Part shown: in pieces, positions 53,805 to 62,837 of the stretch
How positions within the stretch are numbered: position 1 is the stretch's first letter
Layout: every line of letters starts with the position of its first letter
Assembly (NCBI RefSeq): GCF_004364325.1
Contig: NZ_SOCP01000005.1
Location: 558,001 to 622,000 of the forward strand
Source of the DNA: Actinophytocola oryzae
Lineage (GTDB): Bacteria; Actinomycetota; Actinomycetes; Mycobacteriales; Pseudonocardiaceae
DNA length: 64,000 nt
Reading direction: 5' to 3'
The notes under the pieces: generated by a model
Database searches by the model: none
Told to the model about the DNA's origin: nothing
The model's input: the letters and a program-made list of their open reading frames with translations, nothing else
Program-made: the position numbers and the translations under genes

Positions 53805-54632
53805 TCAAAGGTGTTCGCGGAGCCAGTCCAGAGTGGCCTCCGCGTGCCGGAGGACCGAGATGTGGCCTTCGTCCGGCCTCGTCCACAGCTCCGCCGTCGG
53901 GCACCGCTCCGCGAGCCACCGGCTGTGCGACGCGGGCACCATCCGGTCGCCGGTGCCGTGCATCAGCAGGACCGGCACGGTGACCGCCGCCGGGTCGAAG
54001 CCCCACGGAGTGACGTTCGCGAGGTCGTCGTCGATCAACGCGGCGGGCCCGTCCGCGACGGCCGGCCGGACGACCGAGCCGAACCAGCCCCACGGCCCGT
54101 CGAACGCGGCCTCGTCGGCAGGCGTGAACGAGTCGGGGTCGAACTCCGCGCTCGCCTGGTACTCCTCCTTGGCCGCGCGGCCGGCCGCGGCCGCCCGCAG
54201 GGACGCCTCGCTGCCTGCCGACATGCCGGTGAACCAGTCGAGCCCCTCGGCGCCGAAGGGCGCCGGTCCGGACACGCCGACCACGGCCCGCACCCGGTCC
54301 GGCAACAACGCACCGCAGGCCAGGGCGTGCGGGCCGCCGCTGGAGTGCCCCATGACCGCGAACGTCCCGATGCCGAGCGCGTCGGCGACCGCGGCCACGC
54401 ACGGGACCACCGAGGCCATGTTCCTGCCGGGCAGCGGCGTCGAGCCGCCGTAACCGGGCCGGTCGAGCGAGATCCAGCGCAGCCCGAGCCGTGTCGAGGC
54501 GTCGGACAGCGGTTCGGGCGGTGTGCCGATGTTCGGGGTGCCGTGGTGCCAGAACACCGGCGAGCCGTCGCCGCCGGTGTCGTAGTAGTGCAGTGTCCGC
54601 CCGTCGTCGAGCGTGAGGTCCGCCTCGATCAC
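53805..54632 (-). CDS. Alpha/beta hydrolase
   Basis: A 275-residue alpha/beta hydrolase. The oxyanion region is FWHHGTPNIG, nucleophile Ser97 in GHSSGG, acid in MHGTGDRMVP, and the catalytic His in RPDEGHISVL. The substrate is unknown. The start is GTG 54632, overlapping the stop of the PAS-GGDEF-EAL gene by 4 bases (GTGA), so it is coupled to that signalling gene. Whether the link has meaning for c-di-GMP control is unknown. Confidence 0.85.
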   Translation of the reverse strand: MIEADLTLDDGRTLHYYDTGGDGSPVFWHHGTPNIGTPPEPLSDASTRLGLRWISLDRPGYGGSTPLPGRNMASVVPCVAAVADALGIGTFAVMGHSSGGPHALACGALLPDRVRAVVGVSGPAPFGAEGLDWFTGMSAGSEASLRAAAAGRAAKEEYQASAEFDPDSFTPADEAAFDGPWGWFGSVVRPAVADGPAALIDDDLANVTPWGFDPAAVTVPVLLMHGTGDRMVPASHSRWLAERCPTAELWTRPDEGHISVLRHAEATLDWLREHL

Positions 54633-57184
54633 GCGGAACCCCGCGGCACGTGTACCGGCCCGAGCCGCAGCAGCTCGCGGAACTCCTTGGCGGGCAACGG
54701 TTTCGACAGCAGCCAGCCCTGGTAGGCCTCGACGCCGAAGCTGCGCAGCACGTGGAACTGCGACTCCGTCTCCACACCTTCCGCCACGCACGTGCGGCCC
54801 ATGGCCCGCGCCATGTCCACCAGCGCCCGCACGACGGCGTAGTCCGAGGCCTCGGACGCGACTCCGGACACGAACGCCCGGTCGATCTTGATGATCTGCG
54901 CGGGCAGCTCCTTGAGCCGCGCGAGCGAGGAGTACCCCGTGCCGAAGTCGTCGACCGCGAACCGGATGCCGCGTTCGGTGAGGGACTCCATGGCCTTGCG
55001 GGTCCGCGACGGCAGGTCGATGAAGCTCGTCTCGACCAGCTCCAGCACCACGCGGTCCCAGTCGATGCCCATCTCGTTGACGGCGGCGTACACGATGTCG
55101 GTGAACTCCGGGTCCCCCGGCACGAGCCCGGCGAGGTTGACCGCGACGCCGACCCCGCCGCCCAGCACGCCGCCCGCCATCATCGGCCACTTCGCCGCCT
55201 CGCGCAGCGCGGTCTTCAGCACCCAGAGGTCCAGGTCACGCAGCAGATCGCCCTGTTCGGCGACGGGGAGGAACTCACCCGGCGGGAGCATTCCCCGCTC
55301 CGGGTGCGGCCAGCGGACCAGGGCCTCCGCCGAGAGCACGGTGCCGTCCGGGCCGACCACCGGCTGGTAGTGCAGGACGAGCCCGTCGTTGTTGATGGCG
55401 TCGCGGAGCTGTCCCTCGAGCATCATCTGGCTGTTCGCCGACGCGATCAACGCCTCGCTCGCGAGCGACACCCTGCCGGTGCCCTGGCGTTTCGCGTTGA
55501 ACATCGCGGCGTCGGCGAACCTCAGTAAGTCCGCGCCCGAGGTCTCCTGGCTGGTCGGGGTGGCCGCGCCGATCGTCGCGGAGACCCGTAGGAGCTGGCC
55601 CCGCACCGGCACGACCGCGCGTAAGAGCCCGGCGACCCGGTTCGCCAGTGCCTCGACGCCGCCGACCTCGGAGTAGTCCGAGCAGATCACCACGTACTCG
55701 TCGCCGGACATGCGGCCCGCCGTGCACGAGGGAGGCAGGCCGCGCTCGAGTCTTCGCGCCAGCGCGATGATCAGCTCGTCGCCGACGTCGTGGCCGAGCG
55801 AGTCGTTGACCCGCTTGAAGTTGTCGACGTCGCAGAACAGCAGCGCGACCCGGTCCGCGTCCGGGCCGCCGAGCAGCTGGTTGAGCAGCTCGTTCACGGC
55901 CGACCGGCCAGGCAGCCCGGTCAGCTCGTCGTGCGTGGCCTGGTAGCGCAGGCGTTCCGCGGCACGGCGGCGCTCGGTGACGTCGGAGAAGACGACGAGG
56001 CGGAACCGCTGGCCGTCGTCGGCGACCGACACCGTCACGTTCAGCTCGCAGTAGACGGCCTTGCCCGACGCCGTGAGCAGCACCCGCTGGCCCGCGCGGG
56101 TGTCACCGTTGCGCCGGGAGGCGCCCGCGAGCAGCGACTCGCCCCGGTCGGTCGGGTGCGTGAGGTCGACGGCCGCCATGCCGCGCAGCCGCTCGATGTC
56201 CATCTGGAGGAGCTTGCACAGCGCCTCGTTGGCCTCGACGAGACGCGCGGACTCGTCGAACAGGCCGATGCCGACCGGTGCGATCGCCACCAGGTCGGAG
56301 AACCGCTGCGACGAGCGCATCATGCGGGTCTCGGTGGACCGCTGCTCGGTGACGTCCTGGGCGGTGCCGATCATGACCGGGCCGCCGCCCGAGGTGTCCA
56401 GCGCGTCGCCCCGGCAGCGGAACACCTTCCGCGACCCGTCGGGCAGCACGGCCCGGTGCTCGCACTCGACCGGCCTGCCCGTCTGCGCGAGGTCCTGCCA
56501 GCGCTGGTCCACCCACGCACGGTCGTCGGGGTGCACCAGGCCGAGGTAGTCCATGTAGGTGATCGGGGTGCTCGACTCGACGCCGAACAGCTCGTAGAGC
56601 ATCGACGACCAGATGCACTCACCGGTTACGGTGTTCCACTCCCAGGTGCCCATCCTGGCGACACGCTGCGCGTCGCCGAACAGCCTGCGGTCCTGGATCG
56701 CGCGCTGCTCGGCGGCCCGGTGACGGGTGACGTCCTGGACCGTGCCGGTCGCACGCACGATGTTGCCGGTGTCGTCGAACTCCGGCCGGGCCCTGACCTG
56801 GTAGATCCTGTGGCCCGACGGGTCGCGCACCTCGACCTCGGCCGGCCTGGGGTCGTGGCCTGCGACGAGGCGGGCCCGGAAGGCGCCGAGCACCGCCTCG
56901 TCGTCGGCGAAGACCAGCTCCATCGCCTCGCTTACCGTGCACTTCGGCGGGATGTCGCACATCGTGCGCATGCCCTCGGAGAAGTACGCCGTGCCCGCCT
57001 GCAGGTCGATGCCCCAGATGCCGATCTCGGCGATCTTCTCCACGCCCGCGAGCAGCTCGAGGGCGTGCTCCGGGGTGGTGGCGACCGTGTCCACCAGCGG
57101 GTCTCCGCCACCGGGCAGCGCGAACTCACCGGTCGGCTGCCCGCTGTGGAGCCGGCCGGCACGCAGGACATGCTCGGCCAACAC
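54629..57184 (-). CDS. Three-PAS GGDEF-EAL protein (c-di-GMP turnover)
   Basis: An 851-residue soluble signalling protein. PAS domains lie at ~40-155 (IGIWGIDLQAG), ~165-280 (MGTWEWNTVTGECIW) and ~290-405 (APVGIGLFDESARLVEANEA). The GGDEF domain (~410-575) carries SGDEY (493-497) in place of GGDEF and no RxxD site, so cyclase activity is uncertain. The EAL domain (~590-845) keeps its key text: SAEALVRWPHP (EAL at 620-622), ELVETSF, AVDDFGTGYSSL, IKIDRAFV and AEGVET, so c-di-GMP phosphodiesterase activity is likely. No membrane span is seen. Confidence 0.92.
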   Translation of the reverse strand: MLAEHVLRAGRLHSGQPTGEFALPGGGDPLVDTVATTPEHALELLAGVEKIAEIGIWGIDLQAGTAYFSEGMRTMCDIPPKCTVSEAMELVFADDEAVLGAFRARLVAGHDPRPAEVEVRDPSGHRIYQVRARPEFDDTGNIVRATGTVQDVTRHRAAEQRAIQDRRLFGDAQRVARMGTWEWNTVTGECIWSSMLYELFGVESSTPITYMDYLGLVHPDDRAWVDQRWQDLAQTGRPVECEHRAVLPDGSRKVFRCRGDALDTSGGGPVMIGTAQDVTEQRSTETRMMRSSQRFSDLVAIAPVGIGLFDESARLVEANEALCKLLQMDIERLRGMAAVDLTHPTDRGESLLAGASRRNGDTRAGQRVLLTASGKAVYCELNVTVSVADDGQRFRLVVFSDVTERRRAAERLRYQATHDELTGLPGRSAVNELLNQLLGGPDADRVALLFCDVDNFKRVNDSLGHDVGDELIIALARRLERGLPPSCTAGRMSGDEYVVICSDYSEVGGVEALANRVAGLLRAVVPVRGQLLRVSATIGAATPTSQETSGADLLRFADAAMFNAKRQGTGRVSLASEALIASANSQMMLEGQLRDAINNDGLVLHYQPVVGPDGTVLSAEALVRWPHPERGMLPPGEFLPVAEQGDLLRDLDLWVLKTALREAAKWPMMAGGVLGGGVGVAVNLAGLVPGDPEFTDIVYAAVNEMGIDWDRVVLELVETSFIDLPSRTRKAMESLTERGIRFAVDDFGTGYSSLARLKELPAQIIKIDRAFVSGVASEASDYAVVRALVDMARAMGRTCVAEGVETESQFHVLRSFGVEAYQGWLLSKPLPAKEFRELLRLGPVHVPRGSA

Positions 57185-57244
57185 GCTTCCTCTCGCCCGC
57201 AGGCCGGCGGGTCGGGGCGCACCGCCGATCTTCCCGCCGGTGCC

Positions 57245-58438
57245 TTAGGCTACCCCGTCCTCTTTCGCGGCCCGCGCCACTGCGGCGGCAACCTCCGGCG
57301 CGACCCTCGGGTCGACCGCGCTCGGCACGATGTAGTCCGCCGAGAGGTCCTCCTGGGCCACCGCGAAGATGGCCTCGGCGGCGGCGAGCTTCATGCGTTC
57401 GGTGATCCGCCGGGCGCCCGCGTCGAGCGCGCCGCGGAACACCCCGGGGAACGCCAGCGAGTTGTTGATCTGGTTCGGGAAGTCGCTGCGACCGGTCGCC
57501 ACGATCGAGGCGTGCTTCCGTGCCACGTCGGGGTGAATCTCCGGCGTCGGGTTCGACAGCGCGAACACGACCGAGCCGCTCGCCATGCTCGCGATCAGCT
57601 CCTCGGGCACCGTCGAGCCGGACAGGCCGACGAACACGTCGGCGCCCTCGAGTGCCTCGGCGAGCCCGCCACGCAGGCCGGACTCGTTGGTGCGGCTCGC
57701 CAGCTCGGCCTTGACCGAGTTCATGCCGTCACGGCCCTCGTGCAGGATGCCGCGCGAGTCGACCACCGTGAGCTCGCCCGCCCCCGAGGCCAGGAGGATG
57801 TTCGCGCAGGCGACACCGGACGCGCCCGCGCCCGCGATGACGATCCGCTGGTCGGCGATCGGCCGGTCGAGCACCGCGTTCGCGCCCTTGATCGCGGCGA
57901 GCAGGATGATCGCGGTGCCGTGCTGGTCGTCGTGCATGACCGGGCAGTCCAGTGCCTCGATCACGCGCTTCTCCAGCTCGAAGCAGCGCGGGGCGGAGAT
58001 GTCCTCGAGGTTGACCGCGCCGAAGGACGGGCGCAGGCGGACCAGGGTCTCGACGATCTCGTCCACGTCGGTGGTGTCGAGCACCAGCGGGATGGAGTTG
58101 AGGCCGCCGAACGTCTTGAACAGCGCGGACTTGCCCTCCATGACCGGCAGCGCGGCGCGGGGGCCGATGTCGCCGAGGCCGAGCACGGCGGTCCCGTCGC
58201 TGACGACCACGACGAGGCGGTCGGTCCAGGTGTACTTCTTCGCGAGCGAGGCGTCCTCCGCGATCGCGCTGCTCACCTTCGCCACACCGGGGGTGTAGGC
58301 GATGGACAGTGCGCGGGAGTCCGTGATGGCGCGCGGTACCGAGACGTCCAGCTTGCCGCCCTCGTGGGCACGGAAGATCTCATCGTCGGTGATGGGAGTG
58401 TTCAGTTCGGTGGCTAGCGGGTCGTTCACGGCGGTCAT
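57245..58438 (-). CDS. NAD(P)-dependent malic enzyme
   Basis: A 397-residue malic enzyme, decarboxylating malate to pyruvate, of the short bacterial type without a phosphotransacetylase tail. It has SIAYTPGVAKVS (Tyr), VVVSDGTAVLGLGDIGP, MEGKSALFKTFGG (Lys), VNLEDISAPRCFELE (metal Glu/Asp), MHDDQHGTA and the Rossmann loop VIAGAGASGVACA. NADP versus NAD use cannot be set. It is a monocistronic gene divergent from the rmlC-like gene. Confidence 0.93.
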   Translation of the reverse strand: MTAVNDPLATELNTPITDDEIFRAHEGGKLDVSVPRAITDSRALSIAYTPGVAKVSSAIAEDASLAKKYTWTDRLVVVVSDGTAVLGLGDIGPRAALPVMEGKSALFKTFGGLNSIPLVLDTTDVDEIVETLVRLRPSFGAVNLEDISAPRCFELEKRVIEALDCPVMHDDQHGTAIILLAAIKGANAVLDRPIADQRIVIAGAGASGVACANILLASGAGELTVVDSRGILHEGRDGMNSVKAELASRTNESGLRGGLAEALEGADVFVGLSGSTVPEELIASMASGSVVFALSNPTPEIHPDVARKHASIVATGRSDFPNQINNSLAFPGVFRGALDAGARRITERMKLAAAEAIFAVAQEDLSADYIVPSAVDPRVAPEVAAAVARAAKEDGVA

Positions 58439-58658
58439 TGCGTCCCTCCTGCGGGCTGATGCGGGAGCCTCGTGGCAGTGCGGAGCGGCTCCGCCCGATC
58501 ACGGCATGGTCGACATCGATTGGGTGACACCGATGTGGGGGACCTTGCCGGGGCACGTCAGCCGCCTCGCCGCTTTGTGGGGCGGGCGACCGCGGACGCT
58601 GCGGTGTCCCACAGTGTAGACACAAAGCACCGTGGGGCGTCGCGTACCCTCCGTCACT

Positions 58659-59264
58659 ATGGATGTGCGGGAGCTTGCTGTCCCAGGCGCTTTCGAGTTC
58701 ACCCCCCGTTCGTTTCCGGACGAGCGTGGCGTGTTCGTGTCGCCGTACCAGGAGGCCGCGTTCGTGAAGGCGGTCGGCCACCCGCTGCGGCTGGCGCAGA
58801 CGAACCACTCGCGGTCGCGGCGCGGGAGCGTGCGCGGGCTGCACTTCGCCGACGTGCCGCCGGGACAGGCGAAGTACGTGTACTGCCCGGTAGGCGCGAT
58901 GCTCGACGTCGTGGTGGACATCAGGGTCGGTTCGCCGACCTTCGGCGCGTGGGATGCCGTACGCCTGGACCCGGTCGACTTCCGCGCGGTGTACGTGCCG
59001 GAGGGGGTGGGGCACGCGTTCGTGGCGCTGGAGGACGAGACAGTGATCTCCTACCTCTGCTCGACGCCGTACAACCCGCCCGCCGAGCACGGCATCACGC
59101 CGGTGGACCCGGCGCTCGGCCTGCCGTGGCCGGAGGACATCGAGGTACTGCTGTCGGAGAAGGACACCGCGGCACCGACGCTGGCGGAGGCGGAGGCTTC
59201 GGGGCTGTTGCCGTCCTATGCGGAGTGCCAGGCGCGCTACCGGGAGCTGAGGAGCCTGGGGTGA
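58659..59264 (+). CDS. dTDP-4-dehydrorhamnose 3,5-epimerase-like (RmlC family) protein
   Basis: A 201-residue cupin of the RmlC family: FTPRSFPDERGVFVSPYQE, QTNHSRSRRGSVRGLHF (catalytic His and preceding Arg), KYVYCPVGAMLDVVVDIR, and YVPEGVGHAFVALEDETVISYLCS. It lacks neighbours for dTDP-rhamnose synthesis here, so it may be a 3- or 3,5-epimerase of another dTDP-sugar. The start is ATG 58659, 8 bases after TACCCT. The 3' end overlaps sodX by 28 bases. Confidence 0.87.
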   Translation: MDVRELAVPGAFEFTPRSFPDERGVFVSPYQEAAFVKAVGHPLRLAQTNHSRSRRGSVRGLHFADVPPGQAKYVYCPVGAMLDVVVDIRVGSPTFGAWDAVRLDPVDFRAVYVPEGVGHAFVALEDETVISYLCSTPYNPPAEHGITPVDPALGLPWPEDIEVLLSEKDTAAPTLAEAEASGLLPSYAECQARYRELRSLG

Positions 59265-59557
59265 GGCCAGAGGCGGGCCAGGACGACGCCGTGCACGTCG
59301 GCGGGGCCGAGCTCGCGTGAGTCGGTGCTGGCGATGGCGTTGTCCCCCTCGACGTGCCATCGTCCGCCGGTGGCCCGGGTTGCCCGCTTGATGGAGAGTT
59401 GCCCGGGCCGGGTCACCCACGTGACCACCACCACATCACCCGTACGTGGCTGTCGACTACGCCGAGCAAGCACAACATCCCCGTGTCGCAAGGTAGGCAC
59501 CATGGACGGCCCGACGACGCGGATGCGCCGGTAGGGCAGCCGCCCGAGTGGGTTCAT
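59237..59557 (-). CDS. sodX: S26-type peptidase, nickel superoxide dismutase maturation protease
   Basis: A 106-residue small signal-peptidase-like enzyme. The Ser/Lys dyad is Ser18 in VVGPSMVPTL and Lys57 in LSIKRAT, and HVEGDNAIAS is the usual third box. No membrane span is seen, matching SodX proteins that cut the leader from the nickel SOD precursor in the cytoplasm. The neighbour 83 bases away on the other strand is exactly that substrate, sodN. Confidence 0.9.
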   Translation of the reverse strand: MNPLGRLPYRRIRVVGPSMVPTLRHGDVVLARRSRQPRTGDVVVVTWVTRPGQLSIKRATRATGGRWHVEGDNAIASTDSRELGPADVHGVVLARLWPHPRLLSSR

Positions 59558-59640
59558 TCGATCACCTCCGCCGTGTCCGCACAGGATGCCGGGAGTAGTG
59601 TCCGAAGCGTCGGAGCGTCAACCTTGTTTCAGGAGGAAAG

Positions 59641-60048
59641 ATGCGACTCCTGTCGCGCATTCTCGGCCCACGCCTGGAGGCGACCGCACACTGCGACCTT
59701 CCGTGTGGCGTGTACGACCCGGCGCAGGCCCGCATCGAGGCCGAGTCGGTGAAGGCCATCCAGCAGAAGTACCAGGACAACGAGGACCCGGAGTTCCGCA
59801 CGCGCGCGATCCTGATCGCGGAGCAGCGGAGCGAGCTGGTCAAGCACCACCTGTGGGTCCTGTGGACCGACTATTTCAAGCCGCCGCACTTCGAGAAGTA
59901 CCCCCAGCTGCACGAGCTGGTCAACAAGGCGACCAAGGCCGCCGGCGCGTCCGGCACCAAGGGCTCCATGGACCCCGCCAAGGGCCAGGAACTCCTGGAC
60001 TACATCGCCGAGATCGACAAGATCTTCTGGGAGACCAAGCAGGGCTGA
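59641..60048 (+). CDS. sodN: Nickel superoxide dismutase precursor
   Basis: A 135-residue NiSOD. The propeptide MRLLSRILGPRLEATA (1-16) is to be removed before His17, which starts the nickel hook HCDLPCGVYDPAQ: mature His1, Cys2 and Cys6 bind nickel and Tyr9 lines the site. The remainder is the four-helix bundle (LVKHHLWVLWTDYFKPPHFEKY). The enzyme dismutates superoxide. Strong ribosome binding site AGGAGG, 5 bases before ATG. Divergent from its peptidase sodX. Nickel-responsive (Nur-type) control is known for such genes elsewhere; no operator was identified here. Confidence 0.97.
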   Translation: MRLLSRILGPRLEATAHCDLPCGVYDPAQARIEAESVKAIQQKYQDNEDPEFRTRAILIAEQRSELVKHHLWVLWTDYFKPPHFEKYPQLHELVNKATKAAGASGTKGSMDPAKGQELLDYIAEIDKIFWETKQG

Positions 60049-60717
60049 GGCCAAGCCTCTCGAAACGGCGCTGACCAGCGGAAATATCTTCCGTAGGTCG
60101 GCGTCGTTTCTCGTTGTTAGGCGACCTTTGACGGCCTGGAGACGGCCTGATCTTGGTCGCTGCCCGCCGTCTGGCCTGGGGCATTCGGTCAGCTCATGGC
60201 GGTCCCAGGGACGAGCTGGGTTCGGGCCGACGGGGGTACCTGTGCGCCATGGTGATGACCTCCCTGGGGGCAAGCCGACTCGGCCAGTTGAGGTTTGTCG
60301 GCACCTACTCGCCGCCGTTTCCCCTCGCCCTGGCCGCCCTTAGCGCCGGATCGTCGGTGTCAAGGGGCGAGCGAAGCGAGATCGCGCCAGCGACGCCGTC
60401 AGGCGCCCTTGATGCTGGCGGGCCGGTGTTAAAAGATCACGGGCAGATGAGGGGGCGGCCTTCGTGAGCCGCAGGTGCCAAGCAGGCTTGTGGATTGAGT
60501 GCGGCGCTGTCCTGATCGCCGGCCGGCGGCCGTGAGCGGAGCGGCAGGCCGTCCGGCTGGCAGCGGCGCGAAGCGCCGCCCTTGATCCTCAAGAGGCGAG
60601 TTCTGCAAGCTCAACTATGCCAACGACACAACCAAGTTGATCCCGAACGGCATCGCCTACGTGGTTGAACGCTCGCTCGCTGATACCGTGCGGAACGTTC
60701 ACACGTTGCGATGAGGG
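60049..60717. other. Gene-free stretch at the edge of a lower-GC accessory region
   Basis: About 670 bases with no gene I can support. It contains a GGAA-N5-TTCC element (60081-60094), GAGCGAAGCGAG text near 60370, and a GCGGCGC-GAA-GCGCCGC hairpin (60563-60579). Mixed composition and fragments suggest decayed DNA next to an island. No tRNA or direct-repeat attachment site was found. Confidence 0.5.
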
Positions 60718-61686
60718 ATGCAAGTGGAAGATCGCCTGTTGCCCATAAATGGGTTGCTTGGTCTGGTGCTTCCTTATGGCATCGACAAGCCGCTGCTGAA
60801 GGAGAGCGGCTATGAACTGGCTGGCTTGGAGGTGCCAGTCACGACCGCCACAGGCAAGGTCGTCATCGATGTGCTCCTGTTCAACCGCGACCGATCGCTA
60901 CTCCTGGCGTGCGAGGCCAAGTCGGGTGCGAACGTGGAGGCGCCGCAAGCTGCAAAGTACCGGCTTCTCGATGCGCAGGGCATTGTACTAGCAGGCAATA
61001 TAACCCTCAGTAGTCCAATACAACCATCTGTGGTCGCGGTGTACGCCTGCCTCTGTCAGCACATCGACCGCATCCGGTTGGGACTAAATGAGGTGAACCT
61101 TCACTCTCCCATCGTTGGCGTCTGCCACGAGCACATCACGTTCGATCTTTCTGACCAAGTGCCTGAACCGGTGCTTCGAACCTTCCCGGTTCGATCGTTG
61201 CCACTCAACGGACCGCCCCCGAGTCTGATTCAGTTTGATCATGAATCCTCAGTGGCCGATGTGACGCCGGCAGTGCGCGCTCAGCTCGTCAAGGCTCTCG
61301 CAGTACCAAAGCAGCAGGTGACTGTTCGCTGGCTCGCCGAAGAGGCAGCGCCCTACCTGGCCTTCTACGCAAGAACGGCTCAACAGCGCCTTGTGAGAAC
61401 TGTTGGAGAAGCTGCGAGGCAGATCGCGCAGTCTGACACCGCGACGTTCGAGTATCACCCGCCACCGCCCAACGACCCTAACTGCGGGTTCGTGCGCTTC
61501 CTGAGAACCCCCGAAGACAATGATCCACGTGGGCGGACCCAGGCCTACCAGGCGCTCGCTCGCAGTAGTCAGTTGAGGCGAAAGCGAACCCGTCAGCATG
61601 ATCCTGATCAACTTGACCTGTTGCAGGAGCTGCTTCAGGCGGATGATGAAGACACCATCGAAGCCGGGGAGGAGGAAGAGCCGTGA
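60718..61686 (+). CDS. Protein with RecB-like PD-(D/E)xK nuclease motif, unknown function
   Basis: A 322-residue protein. The N-terminal ~100 residues fit a restriction-endonuclease fold: Asp51 in VVIDVLLF, E66-A-K68 in LLACEAKSG, and a RecB-type QxxxY at Q77-Y81 (QAAKY). The middle is alpha/beta without known motifs, and the C terminus is charged and acidic (DDEDTIEAGEEEE). It was not recognised as any named family. Base composition is lower in GC than the rest of the window. It overlaps the next gene by 4 bases (GTGA). This reads as an accessory, possibly defence-related pair. Confidence 0.6.
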   Translation: MQVEDRLLPINGLLGLVLPYGIDKPLLKESGYELAGLEVPVTTATGKVVIDVLLFNRDRSLLLACEAKSGANVEAPQAAKYRLLDAQGIVLAGNITLSSPIQPSVVAVYACLCQHIDRIRLGLNEVNLHSPIVGVCHEHITFDLSDQVPEPVLRTFPVRSLPLNGPPPSLIQFDHESSVADVTPAVRAQLVKALAVPKQQVTVRWLAEEAAPYLAFYARTAQQRLVRTVGEAARQIAQSDTATFEYHPPPPNDPNCGFVRFLRTPEDNDPRGRTQAYQALARSSQLRRKRTRQHDPDQLDLLQELLQADDEDTIEAGEEEEP

Positions 61687-62753
61687 CCACGAGAGCCGAC
61701 ATGGGCCGAAGCCTTGCCCTTGATCCTAGTTCACCCACCAAGACCTTCGTGGTAGAGGCGCACGCTGATCAGCCCCGCGCTTTGCTTGAAGACATCGTTG
61801 GCGCAAAGAACGTTGAGCCGACGGGCGACGCCTTCCTATTCAAGGCGCTCCGCCCCGAGGGCACACTGTGGGTAGACCAGTTAGATGGACGATTTTGGTC
61901 TATTCACACAGACCTTCAAACCCATGCGGCAAAAGCTTTTCTAAGTAAAGAGATAGAACGCCGCCGGGAACTCGACTGGATGTGGCTTCCTTCAGGCCAT
62001 CTTCGAAACCTGTGGCCGAACTCTATTTCAAGAAGAGTCCACACCACTTTCGATGGCCGCAAGTTCCTTGATACGGACTCATCCGCCGGCGAGTTGCGCG
62101 TGCAACTCTCCGGGCGGAGTGCGACAAACCTTCTCGACCATATATCGCGCATTGAAGAGTACAGTTCGTCTGTCTCATTTGACCGCGTCCAGGCGTCACT
62201 CATCGATCCAGACCTAGGTCAAGTCGAAGAGGGTGTCAGTCGAATGGGGCGCTTTGTAGTAACAGGTGACTCATTCGAATTTCATGCTCAATTTGTAAGA
62301 TCAGTTGTCCAACGTTACAAGCGCTTGGTCAAGCTATGCGAACAAAGGGCGATCTCATACAGAGCATACGCGACCGACACGGACGGAACCGGCGGAACCC
62401 TTCGCGGCGGCCCTATAGTTCTAAATTTCAAACGCAATATCGCTGACCTAGATTCTTTTGCGACAACATTGTTCTCAGCGCGCGCTCCGTATCGCCTGTG
62501 GGGTTCTCCAGAAATAAAGGAGCATTACGCAACGGTCCATGCCGTTGATCTGCATGTCGCAAACGACATTCGCATGGACATCGGCCGGAACTGGCTCCGC
62601 ATATATCTTAACGAAGGCGCTTGCGGCAACACCGTTGCTCGACTGGTCGCCAACCTACAGCACACATTTGACAGCGCACTAAGTTTCACCGACCCAGAAC
62701 TCCAAATCGCTCTCACCGCAGAGACGCCTGCCCTTTCGCCTGCTAACAGCTAA
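61683..62753 (+). CDS. Partner of the RecB-like protein, unknown function
   Basis: A 356-residue protein coupled to the preceding gene (GTG start overlapping its stop). It contains WMWLPSGHLRNLWP, a beta-rich middle and KRLVKLCEQRAISYRAYATD, with no Walker, helicase or catalytic motif that I can name. Codons are markedly A/T-richer than the window average. It could supply target binding or an effector for the nuclease-like partner (inference). No family is recognised. Confidence 0.55.
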   Translation: MTTRADMGRSLALDPSSPTKTFVVEAHADQPRALLEDIVGAKNVEPTGDAFLFKALRPEGTLWVDQLDGRFWSIHTDLQTHAAKAFLSKEIERRRELDWMWLPSGHLRNLWPNSISRRVHTTFDGRKFLDTDSSAGELRVQLSGRSATNLLDHISRIEEYSSSVSFDRVQASLIDPDLGQVEEGVSRMGRFVVTGDSFEFHAQFVRSVVQRYKRLVKLCEQRAISYRAYATDTDGTGGTLRGGPIVLNFKRNIADLDSFATTLFSARAPYRLWGSPEIKEHYATVHAVDLHVANDIRMDIGRNWLRIYLNEGACGNTVARLVANLQHTFDSALSFTDPELQIALTAETPALSPANS

Positions 62754-62837
62754 GCCAGCCGATGTTCAGTTCAGGGGCGATAAATTGCAGGCAGCGGCGA
62801 GCGGCATCACATAACGATCAGATGCCACAACCTGATT

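Noticed and set aside
58659..59264. Part of a dTDP-rhamnose or glycosylation cluster
   Set aside because: No RmlA, RmlB, RmlD or glycosyltransferase genes lie nearby in the window.
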